64,000 nucleotides of DNA from Pedobacter helvus (GCF_005925325.1 NZ_SRMP01000006.1:1-64000), one strand, 5' to 3'. Shown: positions 1 to 8,737, numbered from the stretch's first letter. Translations and numbers: made by a program. The notes: a model not told the origin generated them from the sequence alone.

Positions 1-63
1 GAGAAGTTAAGCCCATCCGAGCCGATGGTACTGCGGTAACACGTGGGAGAGTAGGTCGGTGCC
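1..63 (+). rRNA. rrf: 5S ribosomal RNA, 3' part
   Basis: The first bases carry the 3' half of a bacterial 5S rRNA: the GAAGTTAAGCCCATC block, the GATGGTACTGC segment, and the closing GTGGGAGAGTAGG...GGTGCC arm. The 5' part lies outside the window, so an rRNA operon probably runs into the window from the left. The 3' end is estimated from the end of the terminal stem, just before a terminator hairpin. Confidence 0.95.
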
Positions 64-72
64 TATCCTTAC

Positions 73-104
73 AGCCCCTTGCAGAGATGCACAGGGGCTT
101 TTTT
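73..104 (+). terminator. Rho-independent terminator of the rRNA operon
   Basis: AGCCCCT (73-79) pairs with AGGGGCT (93-99) and is followed by six T residues. It lies about 10 bases after the 5S rRNA end, as expected for the end of an rRNA operon. Confidence 0.9.
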
Positions 105-383
105 GTTGCAACAAACTTTCCCAAAGGCACTGTCCCCGTTGGACAGCCAATAGCCCATACACATCTTCCTCAATTCCACAATGGACAGAAAATCCTGGCA
201 AACTTCACATGTCAAGTAAATTGGAAATCAACTCTTTAATTGATTTCGAGCTTCGCCTATTTATCAATTTAGAGAGTTAGATAAGATATCTATATAAAAG
301 CCTAAGACTATAATTCTGCAATAGTTTCTTTGTTAATTTTTGTTAAAGTTGCTTCGCTACCTTATCGATACTTTTTAAAAGGT
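105..383. other. Intergenic region with no gene seen
   Basis: Between the rRNA terminator and the protease promoter I see no convincing coding frame, tRNA or hairpin. Short open frames here have no start context and no recognisable protein signature. The last part is AT-rich and leads into the promoter of the next gene. Confidence 0.5.
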
Positions 384-391
384 TATTTTTG
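384..391 (+). promoter_or_regulatory. Bacteroidota -7 box (TATTTTTG)
   Basis: TATTTTTG fits the Bacteroidota -7 consensus TAnnTTTG. It lies 30 bases before the ATG at 422, giving a leader of about 25 nt. No good -33 TTTG is visible at the usual distance. The position argues against the upstream TTG codon at 389, which would lie inside the promoter. Confidence 0.5.
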
Positions 392-421
392 TATATTATG
401 ATATATAATCTAAAAGTTAAG

Positions 422-2194
422 ATGAGAGTTTACAGAATAGTTATATCGGTTTTCATATTATTGGCTACCGCAGGTATCAGCAGCGCTCAAGATAAGAATG
501 TTAAGTTGCCGCCTAATTGGTTCAATTTAGATCTTTTATCTGATGGTTACTTTGGTATCAGTACTGAAAAAGCTTATAAAGAGTTATTAAAAAATCAGAA
601 GCCAAAGCAAAAGATAGTAGTAGCTGTGATTGATGGAGGTACGGATATCAAGCATGAAGATTTAAAAGATGTATTGTGGACTAATCAAAAGGAAATTCCT
701 GGAAATGGTATCGATGATGATGGCAATGGCTATATAGATGATGTTCATGGGTGGAATTTTATAGGTTCTAAGAATGGCAATCTATTTCATGATAATCTAG
801 AACTTGTTCGCATTAAGAGGAAGCTAGAGCCCAAATATCGTTCTGTAATTAGAACAACGGTTTTAGATAGTGCGGAAAAGGAAGAGTACAATTTGTACAG
901 AAGGGTTGTTTCCGATTTTGGTAAAAAGTATGATGAGGCTAGTTCTGTTTTTCCTATCTATATCGCTATTAAGAAAGTGATGGATTCGGTGGCATTTGTC
1001 AACCAAAAGAAAATTCCTTCGTTAGAAGACATGGAGAAATACAGAGCTGATGATGAAATGCAAGAGTATATCAAGAAAATTGTACGTAAAGGTTCAAAAG
1101 ACGAGGGTAGCATTGAGAAGTTTTATCAGTCTATAGAGAAAGGTCACAAAGAGCTTGAGCAAATGCTTAAGTATAATCTAAATGAAAATTATGATGAGCG
1201 GGCAGCTTTAGTTGGTGATGACTATTCAAATTCAAACGAGCGTATTTATGGTAACAATGATGTAGCCGGACCGGATGCTGATCATGGTACTCACGTATCA
1301 GGTATTATCGGTGCAAATAGAAATAATGAAATCGGAATTAAAGGAGTAGCTAACAATGTAAGCATTATGACTATCAGAGTAGTTCCACAGGGAGATGAGA
1401 GAGATAAAGATGTGGCTAATGGTATCAGGTATGCTGTAGATAATGGTGCTAGGGTAGTTAATATGAGTTTTGGCAAAGGTTATAAGTGGGATAAGAAAGT
1501 GGTAGATGAAGCTATCAAGTATGCGGAAAGTAAAGGTGTTTTATTGGTTCATGCGGCCGGTAATGATAACCAGGACAATGACGTGACAGATAATTTTCCA
1601 AACAAATACTACGATAGTCCAGAATCGGAAGCTTATGCTAAGAAGAATAAAAAATTGGAAGTGAAGCCTTTTGTTCCTGCAGCTCCTAACAACATGAATG
1701 GTGGGCCAGTTGGAGCTCCAAGAAGAGATGTGCTAGTTAAGGCCGCTCCTTTGGATACGATAAAATACCAGCTGCCTCATGCGAAAAATTGGATCGAAGT
1801 AGGAGCCAGTGCTTATAAAGATGACGATAACTTAAAGGCATCCTTCTCTAACTACGGAAAATATAACGTAGATGTTTTTGCGCCGGGATTTATGATCAAT
1901 TCTACAGTGCCAAACTCAAAATATGAAGAGTTTGATGGTACAAGTATGGCAGCACCTGTAGTTTCCGGATTGGCTGCTTTGATTTTGAGCTATCATCCAG
2001 AATTAACAGCTGTAGATGTTAAAGATATCATCATGAAATCGGTAACCAAAGTAACTAGGAAAGTGAAAAACAAAAATGATAAGGATGAGACCATACGTGT
2101 TAATTTCTCGGATCTCTGCGTTAGTGGCGGAATTGTAAATGCTTACAATGCACTTAAACTAGCCGAAACTTATCAACCGTCGACAGCAAAATAG
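422..2194 (+). CDS. Secreted S8 family (subtilisin-like) serine peptidase
   Basis: 590 aa from the ATG at 422, which is followed at once by a signal peptide (MRVYRIVISV..., cleavage near SSAQ). The subtilase triad is complete: Asp71 in VIDGGTD, His291 in DHGTHVSG and Ser508 in GTSMAAP, with oxyanion Asn381 in HAAGND. About 220 residues separate Asp from His, against a few tens in subtilisin, so a large charged, helix-like insertion sits there. A smaller Pro/Asn-rich insertion precedes the Ser block. The product should be periplasmic or outer-membrane associated and hydrolyse proteins; its substrate is unknown. It has its own promoter and terminator, so it is probably transcribed alone although it precedes an outer-membrane pair. 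An in-frame TTG at 389 is rejected as a start because it overlaps the -7 box. Confidence 0.93.
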   Translation: MRVYRIVISVFILLATAGISSAQDKNVKLPPNWFNLDLLSDGYFGISTEKAYKELLKNQKPKQKIVVAVIDGGTDIKHEDLKDVLWTNQKEIPGNGIDDDGNGYIDDVHGWNFIGSKNGNLFHDNLELVRIKRKLEPKYRSVIRTTVLDSAEKEEYNLYRRVVSDFGKKYDEASSVFPIYIAIKKVMDSVAFVNQKKIPSLEDMEKYRADDEMQEYIKKIVRKGSKDEGSIEKFYQSIEKGHKELEQMLKYNLNENYDERAALVGDDYSNSNERIYGNNDVAGPDADHGTHVSGIIGANRNNEIGIKGVANNVSIMTIRVVPQGDERDKDVANGIRYAVDNGARVVNMSFGKGYKWDKKVVDEAIKYAESKGVLLVHAAGNDNQDNDVTDNFPNKYYDSPESEAYAKKNKKLEVKPFVPAAPNNMNGGPVGAPRRDVLVKAAPLDTIKYQLPHAKNWIEVGASAYKDDDNLKASFSNYGKYNVDVFAPGFMINSTVPNSKYEEFDGTSMAAPVVSGLAALILSYHPELTAVDVKDIIMKSVTKVTRKVKNKNDKDETIRVNFSDLCVSGGIVNAYNALKLAETYQPSTAK

Positions 2195-2212
2195 TTTAAT
2201 AAAATAGAAAGC

Positions 2213-2246
2213 AAAATCCTTAGCTCACGCTGAGGATTTTTTTTTG
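2213..2246 (+). terminator. Terminator after the S8 peptidase
   Basis: AAATCCTTAGC (2214-2224) pairs with GCTGAGGATTT (2229-2239), with one T-G pair, and is followed by a run of T. It separates the protease from the next two genes. Confidence 0.85.
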
Positions 2247-2320
2247 CACAGTGTTTTTTAATCCTTTTTTGGATTTCGATGTCTATCTTCATTAACAACA
2301 CAGATGTAAACCACAAAAAA

Positions 2321-3145
2321 ATGAAACTATTTTACGCTTTTTTATTATCCGGTTGTGCAAGCCTTCAGGTTTATGCGCAGAAACTTCCAGATATCCAGTC
2401 GTCTAATGTAATCGCACCAAACACAGTTAGAGTAGATGGACGAAATCTAGAATGGAATAACTTTTCAGCAGAAAATAAAAGGACTGGATTGCTTTATACG
2501 ATTTCAAACGATGATAAAAATTTATATCTAGCACTAAAAGCTATTTCTAACGAAACTATCACTAAAATTTTTGCGGGAGGAATTTCTTTTAGCATCAATA
2601 CCAAAGGTAGAAAGAGAGAAGACGATGCAAATACGATTACTTACCCCACAATTACTAGAAACAATGTTAATCGATTCGGAGCTGGTCAAGGTGCTCAAAA
2701 TAGGCAACGAATGGGACAAAATAGACCAGAACAAAGTCAGGAGCAAAGAGATTCTGCCACTTTTGAGCAAAGGAAAACTCAATTGGCTGCTATAAAAGAG
2801 ATCAAAATTAAAGGCTTTAATGTTGCTGATTCACTGATATCCATTTATAACGAATATGGAATTAAAGCAATAGGTAAGATGGATGAGCAGAAAGCATATT
2901 TCTGTGAAATTGCAATTCCATTATCGACTTTAGAACTTTCGGTTAATGATAAAAAGGAGATCGCCTATCAAATTAAATTGAATGGAAGACAGGGTGGAAA
3001 TTTCCCTATGAGAGCTAATGCAGGCGGAGGCTTTGGTGGTGGAGGAAATAACCGAGGTGGTTTTGGCGGTGGCAATAACAATGCTGCTCAGCAAGATCTA
3101 ATGGTCGCTACCGATTTCTGGGGCAAATACATCATTCAAAAATAA
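2321..3145 (+). CDS. Secreted CBM9/DOMON-like protein with Gly/Asn-rich tail
   Basis: 274 aa from the ATG at 2321, where a signal peptide begins (MKLFYAFLL). The frame stays open to an ATG at 2279, but those 14 residues are hydrophilic and would bury the signal. LSGC is lipobox-like, so a lipoprotein is possible; cleavage at VYA-Q is the alternative. The N-terminal half (VDGRNLEWN, then a NDDKNLYLALK strand) resembles CBM9/DOMON-like beta-sandwich domains that bind sugars in secreted Bacteroidota proteins. A Gln/Arg-rich stretch near residues 125-150 follows, and the C-terminus has GGGFGGGG/NNRGG repeats. It ends 21 nt before the outer-membrane barrel gene, so the two are likely one transcript and may be a surface complex. 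The domain call is by pattern only. Confidence 0.7.
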   Translation: MKLFYAFLLSGCASLQVYAQKLPDIQSSNVIAPNTVRVDGRNLEWNNFSAENKRTGLLYTISNDDKNLYLALKAISNETITKIFAGGISFSINTKGRKREDDANTITYPTITRNNVNRFGAGQGAQNRQRMGQNRPEQSQEQRDSATFEQRKTQLAAIKEIKIKGFNVADSLISIYNEYGIKAIGKMDEQKAYFCEIAIPLSTLELSVNDKKEIAYQIKLNGRQGGNFPMRANAGGGFGGGGNNRGGFGGGNNNAAQQDLMVATDFWGKYIIQK

Positions 3146-3166
3146 TAGCTTACCTCTAACATAAAC

Positions 3167-6043
3167 ATGAAAATGAAGAAGCTGTTATTTAGACTAGTTG
3201 TATTACTACCGCTTTGGTGTTTAGCCCTTAACCTATATGCTCAAAATCCTCCAAGAGGAAAAAATGTTCCACCGCCAATTGCTACCCGAGAAATTAGCGG
3301 CATTGTTAAAGATTCTACCGATTTAGGAGTTCCAGGTGTCACTATCCGATTAACTTCTGAAAGAGATACGCTGATTACCAGTACCAATCCAGATGGGATA
3401 TTTGTATTTAAGAACGTGAAATTGGCTACTTATACCATGAGCTTTACGATGATGGGTTACAAGCAGCAAATCAATAAATACAAGCAGAACGATGCCATTC
3501 CTAGAGTGGTGATGGATCCGATTATCCTGAAGCCAATGGCAAATACTTTAAATGAGGTGGTGATTAACGGGACGCCGTCTATCACTTACAAAACGGATAC
3601 GGTAGAGTATAAAGCCAGCGATTACATTGTTCGGGAAAATGCAACAGTTGACGAGTTGCTAAAGAAGATGGAAGGAATGGAAGTGGCAAATGATGGCACT
3701 CTAATCCACCAGGGTAACAATGTAACTAAAGCAAAAATTAACGGTAAAACTTATGCCGGTGGAGATGTTGCTACAGCTATTCAAAATCTACCAGCCGAGA
3801 TTGTAGATAAAATCCAGATTGTAGATGATTACGGCGATCAGGCGGCTAGAACGGGAATTAAAGATGGTGATCCCGAAAAGGTGTTGAATATCGTAACTAG
3901 AACAGATAAGTCGGTAGGGAATTCTGCAAATATTCAAGCCGGAGGTGGGAGCAACGAGCGTTACGAAAGTTCGCTGTTCGGTACTCGACTAAACGGCAAT
4001 CAGAACCTTTCAGTTAATCTGCGTTTAAACAATACCGTTAATGGTGTAGCCAATACTGGTGCAAACGGTGGCGAAGCGATTGGTAACGGTGGCGGAGGCG
4101 GCGGCCGTGGAAATGGCGGCAACAATGGTGGTGGTAATAGAGGCAGTAATGCTGGCGGAAATACAAATAATGGAAACTCGGCCAGCGGTAGTGGAGGAAC
4201 AACCAATAGTGGCGGTTCTGCGTTTTCTTATCGAGATCAGATCGGTAAAAAAGTTCGCATCAATACCAACTATAGATATAACTTTAGCAATGTCAATTCT
4301 TTGAACAGTAGCTTGTCCGAGATCTATTCTACTAATGGAACCATATTTTCTACCAACGAAAGTGAGCGAGATAACAAGACTAGAAACCATAACTTCAATT
4401 TCGAGCTAGAAGCAGATTTGGATAGCAATAACTTTTTGAGGATTACACCAGAAATCACTTTCTCGTCAACTAATAGCAGTAGTTTATCGAGTATTGGCCA
4501 ATCTGGAGATTTGATTACTCAAAACCAGTTGGGAAGTAATTTAGGTAAAAACACTAGACCAAATATAGGCGCTACTGTTTTCTATCAGCATATTTTTAAT
4601 AAACCAAGACGTAATTTTTCGTTGCAGTTTAGTTTTAACAGTTCAGATCAAGAATCAGATCAAGAACGTAATACAAAGTTCTACAAAGATGATATCAATG
4701 TATTAGACTCGTTGGTACATCGCTTAATTGAGAGAAGAAATTTAACTTCTAATTATCGAGGAAGTTTTACTTATGTAGAACCAATTGCAACTAATAGTCA
4801 ACTCGAGTTTAACGGACAGATCAACTACAATGGTTACGACAATAGAGCGATTACAAGCAATATTGATGCTTTTGAAAATCGAACAGTGGTAGACTCTCTG
4901 AGCAACATTTACGATTATTCATTTACTCAAGCTAGAATTGCGCTAAACTATCGATACGGATTAACCAATACTTCGAAATTTAGATTTTCACTAGGCTTAA
5001 CTGGCGTGCCTGCGGTTTTGAGCGGTACAAAAGTAAGCCTAGGAACAACTACGCATCGCAACAGTTTCAATCTTATTCCAATTGCGAGGTTTCAATATCA
5101 GTTCTCTAAAACGCACAGCATACAAGTTAACTATTCAGGAAACGCAAAAGAACCTACTTTTGATCAAATCCAACCGGTTAGAGATGTTTCAAATCCGCAA
5201 AATACCATTGTCGGAAACCCAGATTTGAAGGTGACCTTTAATCATGCTGTTAATTTGAGTTACAACAATTATATCGCTAACCATAAACTAAACTATTCTG
5301 TAAATGCCAATGGCACGTTAATAGATAACTCGGTGGTGAGCAATGTAGTGCAAATTTTCAACAGCAGTAACCAATTGTTGCGTAACGAAACTCGCTACGT
5401 AAACATGAACGGCGGTTACCGTATTGGTGGTAATTATTCTATCAGTAAGCAACTAAATAACAGAAAATATAATTTGGCTTTAAGCGGTAATGTCAATTAT
5501 AATCATGGTGTTTCTATGAGTAATAACATTGAAAGTATTACCCGCACTTGGAACATTACAGAACGTTTCGGACCGCGTATCAATCCTAACGAATGGTTGG
5601 AGGTAAATCCGAATGTGTCTTATAATATCACGAAATCTACCAATACAATTAGTACAAACGAGATTAATACCAAAACTTTAGCACTCAATATCGATGGACG
5701 TTTCTACATGTGGCAATCACTGATTTTTGGCTACAGTGCCAGTAAGAATTTTGTAAGTGGTATTAATTCGAACATTACGAGTAACCCTTTGGTGATTAAT
5801 GCTTACGTGCAAAAAGAATTTTTTAAACGTAGAGCTTCTCTTACTTTCCAAGCATTCGACGTATTAAAGCAGAACAATTTTGTGAACCTAAACGTAACTG
5901 ATTTGGTTAAAACCGAAACTCGTACCAATGCATTGAGTAGGTATTTTATGTTGCGAGCCAACGTTCGTCTGCAAAAATGGACTGGAGCTAAAGGTCGTAA
6001 CGGTCGCCAAATGATGCGTAGAGGAGACGGTAGTTTTTACTAG
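3167..6043 (+). CDS. TonB-dependent-receptor-like outer membrane beta-barrel protein
   Basis: 958 aa. A signal peptide (1-26, ending LYAQ) is followed by a carboxypeptidase-regulatory-like beta-sandwich (about 42-125, EISGIVKD...PGVTIRL). Then comes a plug-like segment (about 130-245, DTVEYKASDY, VDELLKKMEGMEV) and a long C-terminal beta-barrel ending in aromatic Phe-Tyr, as outer-membrane barrels do. This architecture matches the OMP_b-brl_3 group of Bacteroidota TonB-linked proteins. Around residues 305-350 is a Gly/Asn/Ser-rich low-complexity stretch where a surface loop is expected. Probable role: uptake or export of an unknown ligand across the outer membrane, with the upstream CBM9-like protein as partner. 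ATG at 3173 is an equally possible start. Confidence 0.9.
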   Translation: MKMKKLLFRLVVLLPLWCLALNLYAQNPPRGKNVPPPIATREISGIVKDSTDLGVPGVTIRLTSERDTLITSTNPDGIFVFKNVKLATYTMSFTMMGYKQQINKYKQNDAIPRVVMDPIILKPMANTLNEVVINGTPSITYKTDTVEYKASDYIVRENATVDELLKKMEGMEVANDGTLIHQGNNVTKAKINGKTYAGGDVATAIQNLPAEIVDKIQIVDDYGDQAARTGIKDGDPEKVLNIVTRTDKSVGNSANIQAGGGSNERYESSLFGTRLNGNQNLSVNLRLNNTVNGVANTGANGGEAIGNGGGGGGRGNGGNNGGGNRGSNAGGNTNNGNSASGSGGTTNSGGSAFSYRDQIGKKVRINTNYRYNFSNVNSLNSSLSEIYSTNGTIFSTNESERDNKTRNHNFNFELEADLDSNNFLRITPEITFSSTNSSSLSSIGQSGDLITQNQLGSNLGKNTRPNIGATVFYQHIFNKPRRNFSLQFSFNSSDQESDQERNTKFYKDDINVLDSLVHRLIERRNLTSNYRGSFTYVEPIATNSQLEFNGQINYNGYDNRAITSNIDAFENRTVVDSLSNIYDYSFTQARIALNYRYGLTNTSKFRFSLGLTGVPAVLSGTKVSLGTTTHRNSFNLIPIARFQYQFSKTHSIQVNYSGNAKEPTFDQIQPVRDVSNPQNTIVGNPDLKVTFNHAVNLSYNNYIANHKLNYSVNANGTLIDNSVVSNVVQIFNSSNQLLRNETRYVNMNGGYRIGGNYSISKQLNNRKYNLALSGNVNYNHGVSMSNNIESITRTWNITERFGPRINPNEWLEVNPNVSYNITKSTNTISTNEINTKTLALNIDGRFYMWQSLIFGYSASKNFVSGINSNITSNPLVINAYVQKEFFKRRASLTFQAFDVLKQNNFVNLNVTDLVKTETRTNALSRYFMLRANVRLQKWTGAKGRNGRQMMRRGDGSFY

Positions 6044-6240
6044 TACTTAACCATCATACTAAATTTAATTATTGAGAAGAGCAATACTTGAAGCTTCAAA
6101 CTTCCTAAAGTCCTGCTTTCACTTCAAGTCCGCACTCTCCACCTGTTGGCGGATCGCTTGCGGGCTTTTCTTTCAATCAGGTCTATTTGGTAAAACGAGG
6201 GGTACTATCTGAGGTTTCCGAGCAGTTGCCTAAGTAAAAT

Positions 6241-6342
6241 AAACCCTATTGAAGTGGATCCCAATTTAAGCATCTGTTTTTATTGTCTTTTGGTATGCTT
6301 GCTTGTTGCACCGGTTTCATCGGGAGAAGCGTAAAGCGGGGC
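6241..6342 (+). repeat. Dispersed repeat family A, degenerate copy
   Basis: Begins AAACCCTATTGAAGTGG and ends CATCGGGAGAAGCGTAAAGCGGGG. The same two ends occur at 25608, 39599 and 56442 and, inverted, at 63741. The central part is different in each copy. Confidence 0.6.
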
Positions 6343-6490
6343 TGTCTAACAATAGTAGTATAGCAATTGCTTTTCGAAAGAAGTTTATTCTGTAACTAGT
6401 TACGAATTACAAATCCGTAGATAGGGCTTCGCGATTGCAAATCACGAAGAGCTAGGAAGAGCGTAAAATGTAGAAGGGAATGCGAATATT

Positions 6491-6612
6491 TCGTCATCCT
6501 GAATTTATTTCAGGATCTGCTAGAGAATGTGATAAAATACAATTTATCTATTCTCTACAAGAGCAACAATGGTCGTTTCAATTAAGATCGCTTCGTGCCT
6601 CGCAATGACGAT
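6491..6612 (+). repeat. Dispersed repeat family B, full-length copy
   Basis: Starts TCGTCATCCTGAATTTATTT with an internal CCTGAA..TTCAGG hairpin. It ends CTTCGTGCCTCGCAATGACG, whose CAATGACGA mirrors the TCGTCATCC start. Shorter copies of the left end occur at 28856, 38066, 38108 and 44188. It is typical of intergenic palindromic repeats of Sphingobacteriaceae; no coding capacity is seen. Confidence 0.65.
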
Positions 6613-6703
6613 CCCAAAGAAAAAAAGTTCGAGAAATTAACCCCGAACCTTCCCTTACTTCCCGAAAAATCGGGATTTCGTTACACTCAACTTTATCTTT
6701 CTT

Positions 6704-7816
6704 CTATTTGAACTCTCTAAAATCTTGTCCGTCTTTAATGGCTAGCAAGCTTTCGTAAATCAAGCTAATTACATTATCAACGTCTTCTTTGTGTACCATT
6801 TCTACTGTAGTGTGCATGTAACGCAAAGGCAATGAAATTAATGCCGAAGGTACGCCACCGTTTGAATAGGCAAAAGCATCAGTATCAGTTCCGGTAGAAC
6901 GTGAAGAAGCCTGACGTTGGAAAGGAATACCCGCTTTTTCTGCAGTTTTGATTAACAATTTGTTCAGGTTGGTTTGTACCGCAGGAGCGTAAGAAACTAC
7001 TGGCCCTTTACCTGCCGACAAATCGCCTTGCGTAATTTTGTTGATCATTGGTGTGGTCGTATCGTGAGTTACGTCGGTAACGATGGCTACGTTTGGTTTA
7101 ATGCGGTGTGCAATCATTTCGGCTCCGCGTAAGCCAATTTCCTCTTGTACCGAGTTTACTACATATAACCCGAAAGGTAATTTCTTTTTGTTTTCTTTTA
7201 ATAAACGAGCTACTTCAGCAATCATAAAACCACCTGCACGGTTATCTAATGCACGACCAACATAATAACGATCGTTCAATACCATAAACTCATCTTCGTA
7301 AGTAATTACACAGCCTACGTGAATACCTAAAGCTTCCACTTCTTCTTTAGTGGTGCAACCGCAGTCTAAGAAAATGTTTTTCAATTCTGGAGTTTGCTCT
7401 TTCTCGCCATGACGAGTGTGGATAGCTGGCCACCCAAAAACTGCTTTTACGAAGCCATTTTCTGTGTGGATGTTGACACGTTTAGAAGGTGCAATTTGAT
7501 GATCAGAACCGCCGTTACGAATCACATAGATTAAACCGTCGTTGGTAATATAATTTACATACCAAGAAATTTCATCAGCGTGAGCCTCAATTACCACTTT
7601 ATATTCCGCTTTTGGATTGATTACACCAACCGCAGTACCGTAATTATCAACGAAAGTTTCGTCTACATAAGGTTTTAAATATTCTAACCAAAGTTTTTGT
7701 CCTTCCCACTCATAACCAGTAGGTGCTGCATTATTAATATATTTCTCGAAAAACTGTAGTGATTTTTTGGTAACTACAGGCACATGCTTTTTATTTTCGT
7801 CTTTTTTCTTTGCCAT
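6704..7816 (-). CDS. M42 family metallopeptidase (aminopeptidase)
   Basis: 370 aa cytosolic dinuclear metal peptidase of the M42 (glutamyl aminopeptidase/FrvX/TET) family. The family blocks are present in order: EAHADE near residue 80 (metal His/Asp), GRALDNRAG near 190 (bridging Asp), VQEEIGLRGA near 225 (catalytic Glu pair), DVTHD near 250 and RSTGTDTDAF near 310, with a late metal-binding His near the end (MHTTVE). Length is normal. Members remove N-terminal residues from short peptides, often as large oligomers. A Lys-rich N-terminus (MAKKKDENKK) precedes the fold and no signal peptide is present. It stands alone, divergent from the small membrane protein at 7932. Confidence 0.93.
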   Translation of the reverse strand: MAKKKDENKKHVPVVTKKSLQFFEKYINNAAPTGYEWEGQKLWLEYLKPYVDETFVDNYGTAVGVINPKAEYKVVIEAHADEISWYVNYITNDGLIYVIRNGGSDHQIAPSKRVNIHTENGFVKAVFGWPAIHTRHGEKEQTPELKNIFLDCGCTTKEEVEALGIHVGCVITYEDEFMVLNDRYYVGRALDNRAGGFMIAEVARLLKENKKKLPFGLYVVNSVQEEIGLRGAEMIAHRIKPNVAIVTDVTHDTTTPMINKITQGDLSAGKGPVVSYAPAVQTNLNKLLIKTAEKAGIPFQRQASSRSTGTDTDAFAYSNGGVPSALISLPLRYMHTTVEMVHKEDVDNVISLIYESLLAIKDGQDFREFK

Positions 7817-7931
7817 AGTTTTTATTTATGTATGGTGGTAAATGTACAATTTAAAGGCAATTAATGAAACCTGTTTCTTGATTTTTGACATGAAAATCAT
7901 TATATTCCTACAAAAATAAAACAGCATCATT

Positions 7932-8333
7932 ATGAACGTAATCAAGATTTTTATTCCTGTAGCACTTTTCGTTTTACTTGTAATTGTGGCCTTAATGTGG
8001 GGCTTGCCTCGCTACAACGTTTGGCAGCAGGAAATGGCTGGTAAAGCTGAAATGGCTAAAGCCGAGCAGAACCGTAGAATTTTAGTAGAGGAGGCTAAAG
8101 CGAGGTTAGAAGCAGAGAAATTAAATGCAGCTGCAGAGATTGAACGTGCAAAAGGTATGGCTGAAGCAATGAAAGTCGAAAATGGAACTTTGTCTGCTAC
8201 TTACAATCAATATTTGTTTATCAGAACTTTAGAAAAACTGGCGGATAAAGGTAGCTTACCACAAATTATTTATGTGCCATCTGAAGGTTTAACTCCCGTA
8301 ATGGACTTGAACAAAGCTTTGCCTAAAAAGTAA
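7932..8333 (+). CDS. Small membrane protein resembling the C-terminal tail of SPFH/band-7 proteins
   Basis: 133 aa. One transmembrane helix (about residues 5-25, IKIFIPVALFVLLVIVALMW) is followed by a charged Ala/Glu/Lys coiled coil (about 38-85) and a short C-terminal block (YNQYLFIRTLEKLA, then IIYVPSEGLTPVMDL). Coiled coil plus the YLFIRTLE...IIYVP block is what follows the SPFH domain in prohibitin-like membrane protease subunits. The SPFH domain itself is missing: the helix joins the coiled coil directly. It could be an intact small protein that assembles with full-length SPFH proteins, or a relic. The frame is clean and starts well, so I treat it as a gene. Its last 11 bases overlap the convergent GNAT gene. 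Confidence 0.75.
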   Translation: MNVIKIFIPVALFVLLVIVALMWGLPRYNVWQQEMAGKAEMAKAEQNRRILVEEAKARLEAEKLNAAAEIERAKGMAEAMKVENGTLSATYNQYLFIRTLEKLADKGSLPQIIYVPSEGLTPVMDLNKALPKK

Positions 8334-8736
8334 GCTCCATTTTAATGTATTGCAATTGGTTTCGTTCGTAAGGTTCGCCTACGGTTTCGAAATCAATTTT
8401 TTTGTAAAAGCCAATGGCACTTACTCGGGCATTGCACCACAACTTTTTAATGCCTTGGCTTTTACAATAATCAACCAGATATTGTAAGAGTTGGAGACCA
8501 AAACCTTTGCCTTGATCATTTGGGAGCACAGCCATTTTTCTAAATTGGGCAGTAGTTCCATCAATAAATAAAGAAACTACGCCCGTAAGTTCGTATTGGT
8601 AGTAAAGTCCAAAATGCATCGCGTCAAAATCGCCAGGTAATTCCATGTCGGTAATTTCCTTTTCGGGATACATGGCCAACTGCCTGATGCGCCAAGTAAG
8701 GGCGGGGAAGATTTGTTCTATCGGTGCGTTGTTCAC
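8323..8736 (-). CDS. GNAT family N-acetyltransferase
   Basis: 137 aa, one GNAT domain. The acetyl-CoA pyrophosphate loop is visible as VLPNDQGKGFGLQLLQ (residues about 73-88, Q/RxxGxG/A pattern), followed by the typical ARVSAIGFYKKIDFETVGE segment, where the Asn/Tyr pair of motif B lies. The acceptor substrate cannot be told from sequence. Its ATG lies one base after the stop of the upstream MFS gene, so the two are one transcript. A drug- or metabolite-modifying role next to an exporter would make sense but is inference. Confidence 0.85.
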   Translation of the reverse strand: MNNAPIEQIFPALTWRIRQLAMYPEKEITDMELPGDFDAMHFGLYYQYELTGVVSLFIDGTTAQFRKMAVLPNDQGKGFGLQLLQYLVDYCKSQGIKKLWCNARVSAIGFYKKIDFETVGEPYERNQLQYIKMELTF

Positions 8737-8737
8737 G

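Larger units (their letters stand above)
6044..6703. other. 660-bp intergenic region made of dispersed repeats
   Basis: No gene is visible. It holds a degenerate copy of the AAACCCGATTGAAGCGG...AAAGCGGG repeat family (about 6241-6342) and one complete TCGTCATCCTGAA...GCAATGACGA element (6491-6612). The left part (6060-6160) has further short GC-rich palindromic fragments of the same style. The barrel gene and the M42 peptidase converge on this region, so it probably carries terminator function as well. Confidence 0.7.

Noticed and set aside
105..388. A tRNA or further rRNA gene after the 5S
   Set aside because: No cloverleaf arms or CCA-type end could be found; the operon ends at the terminator at 73-104.
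389..421. A TTG start at 389 that would extend the S8 protease by 11 residues
   Set aside because: The codon lies inside the TATTTTTG -7 box, and the signal peptide starts at the ATG at 422.
4059..4180. Glycine codon repeats considered as a CRISPR-like or tandem array
   Set aside because: The units are irregular, have no spacers and encode a low-complexity loop in frame.
4000..4390. Open frames on both strands across the Gly-rich part of the barrel gene
   Set aside because: They are by-products of the GGN-rich codons; they have no start context and lie within a clear gene.
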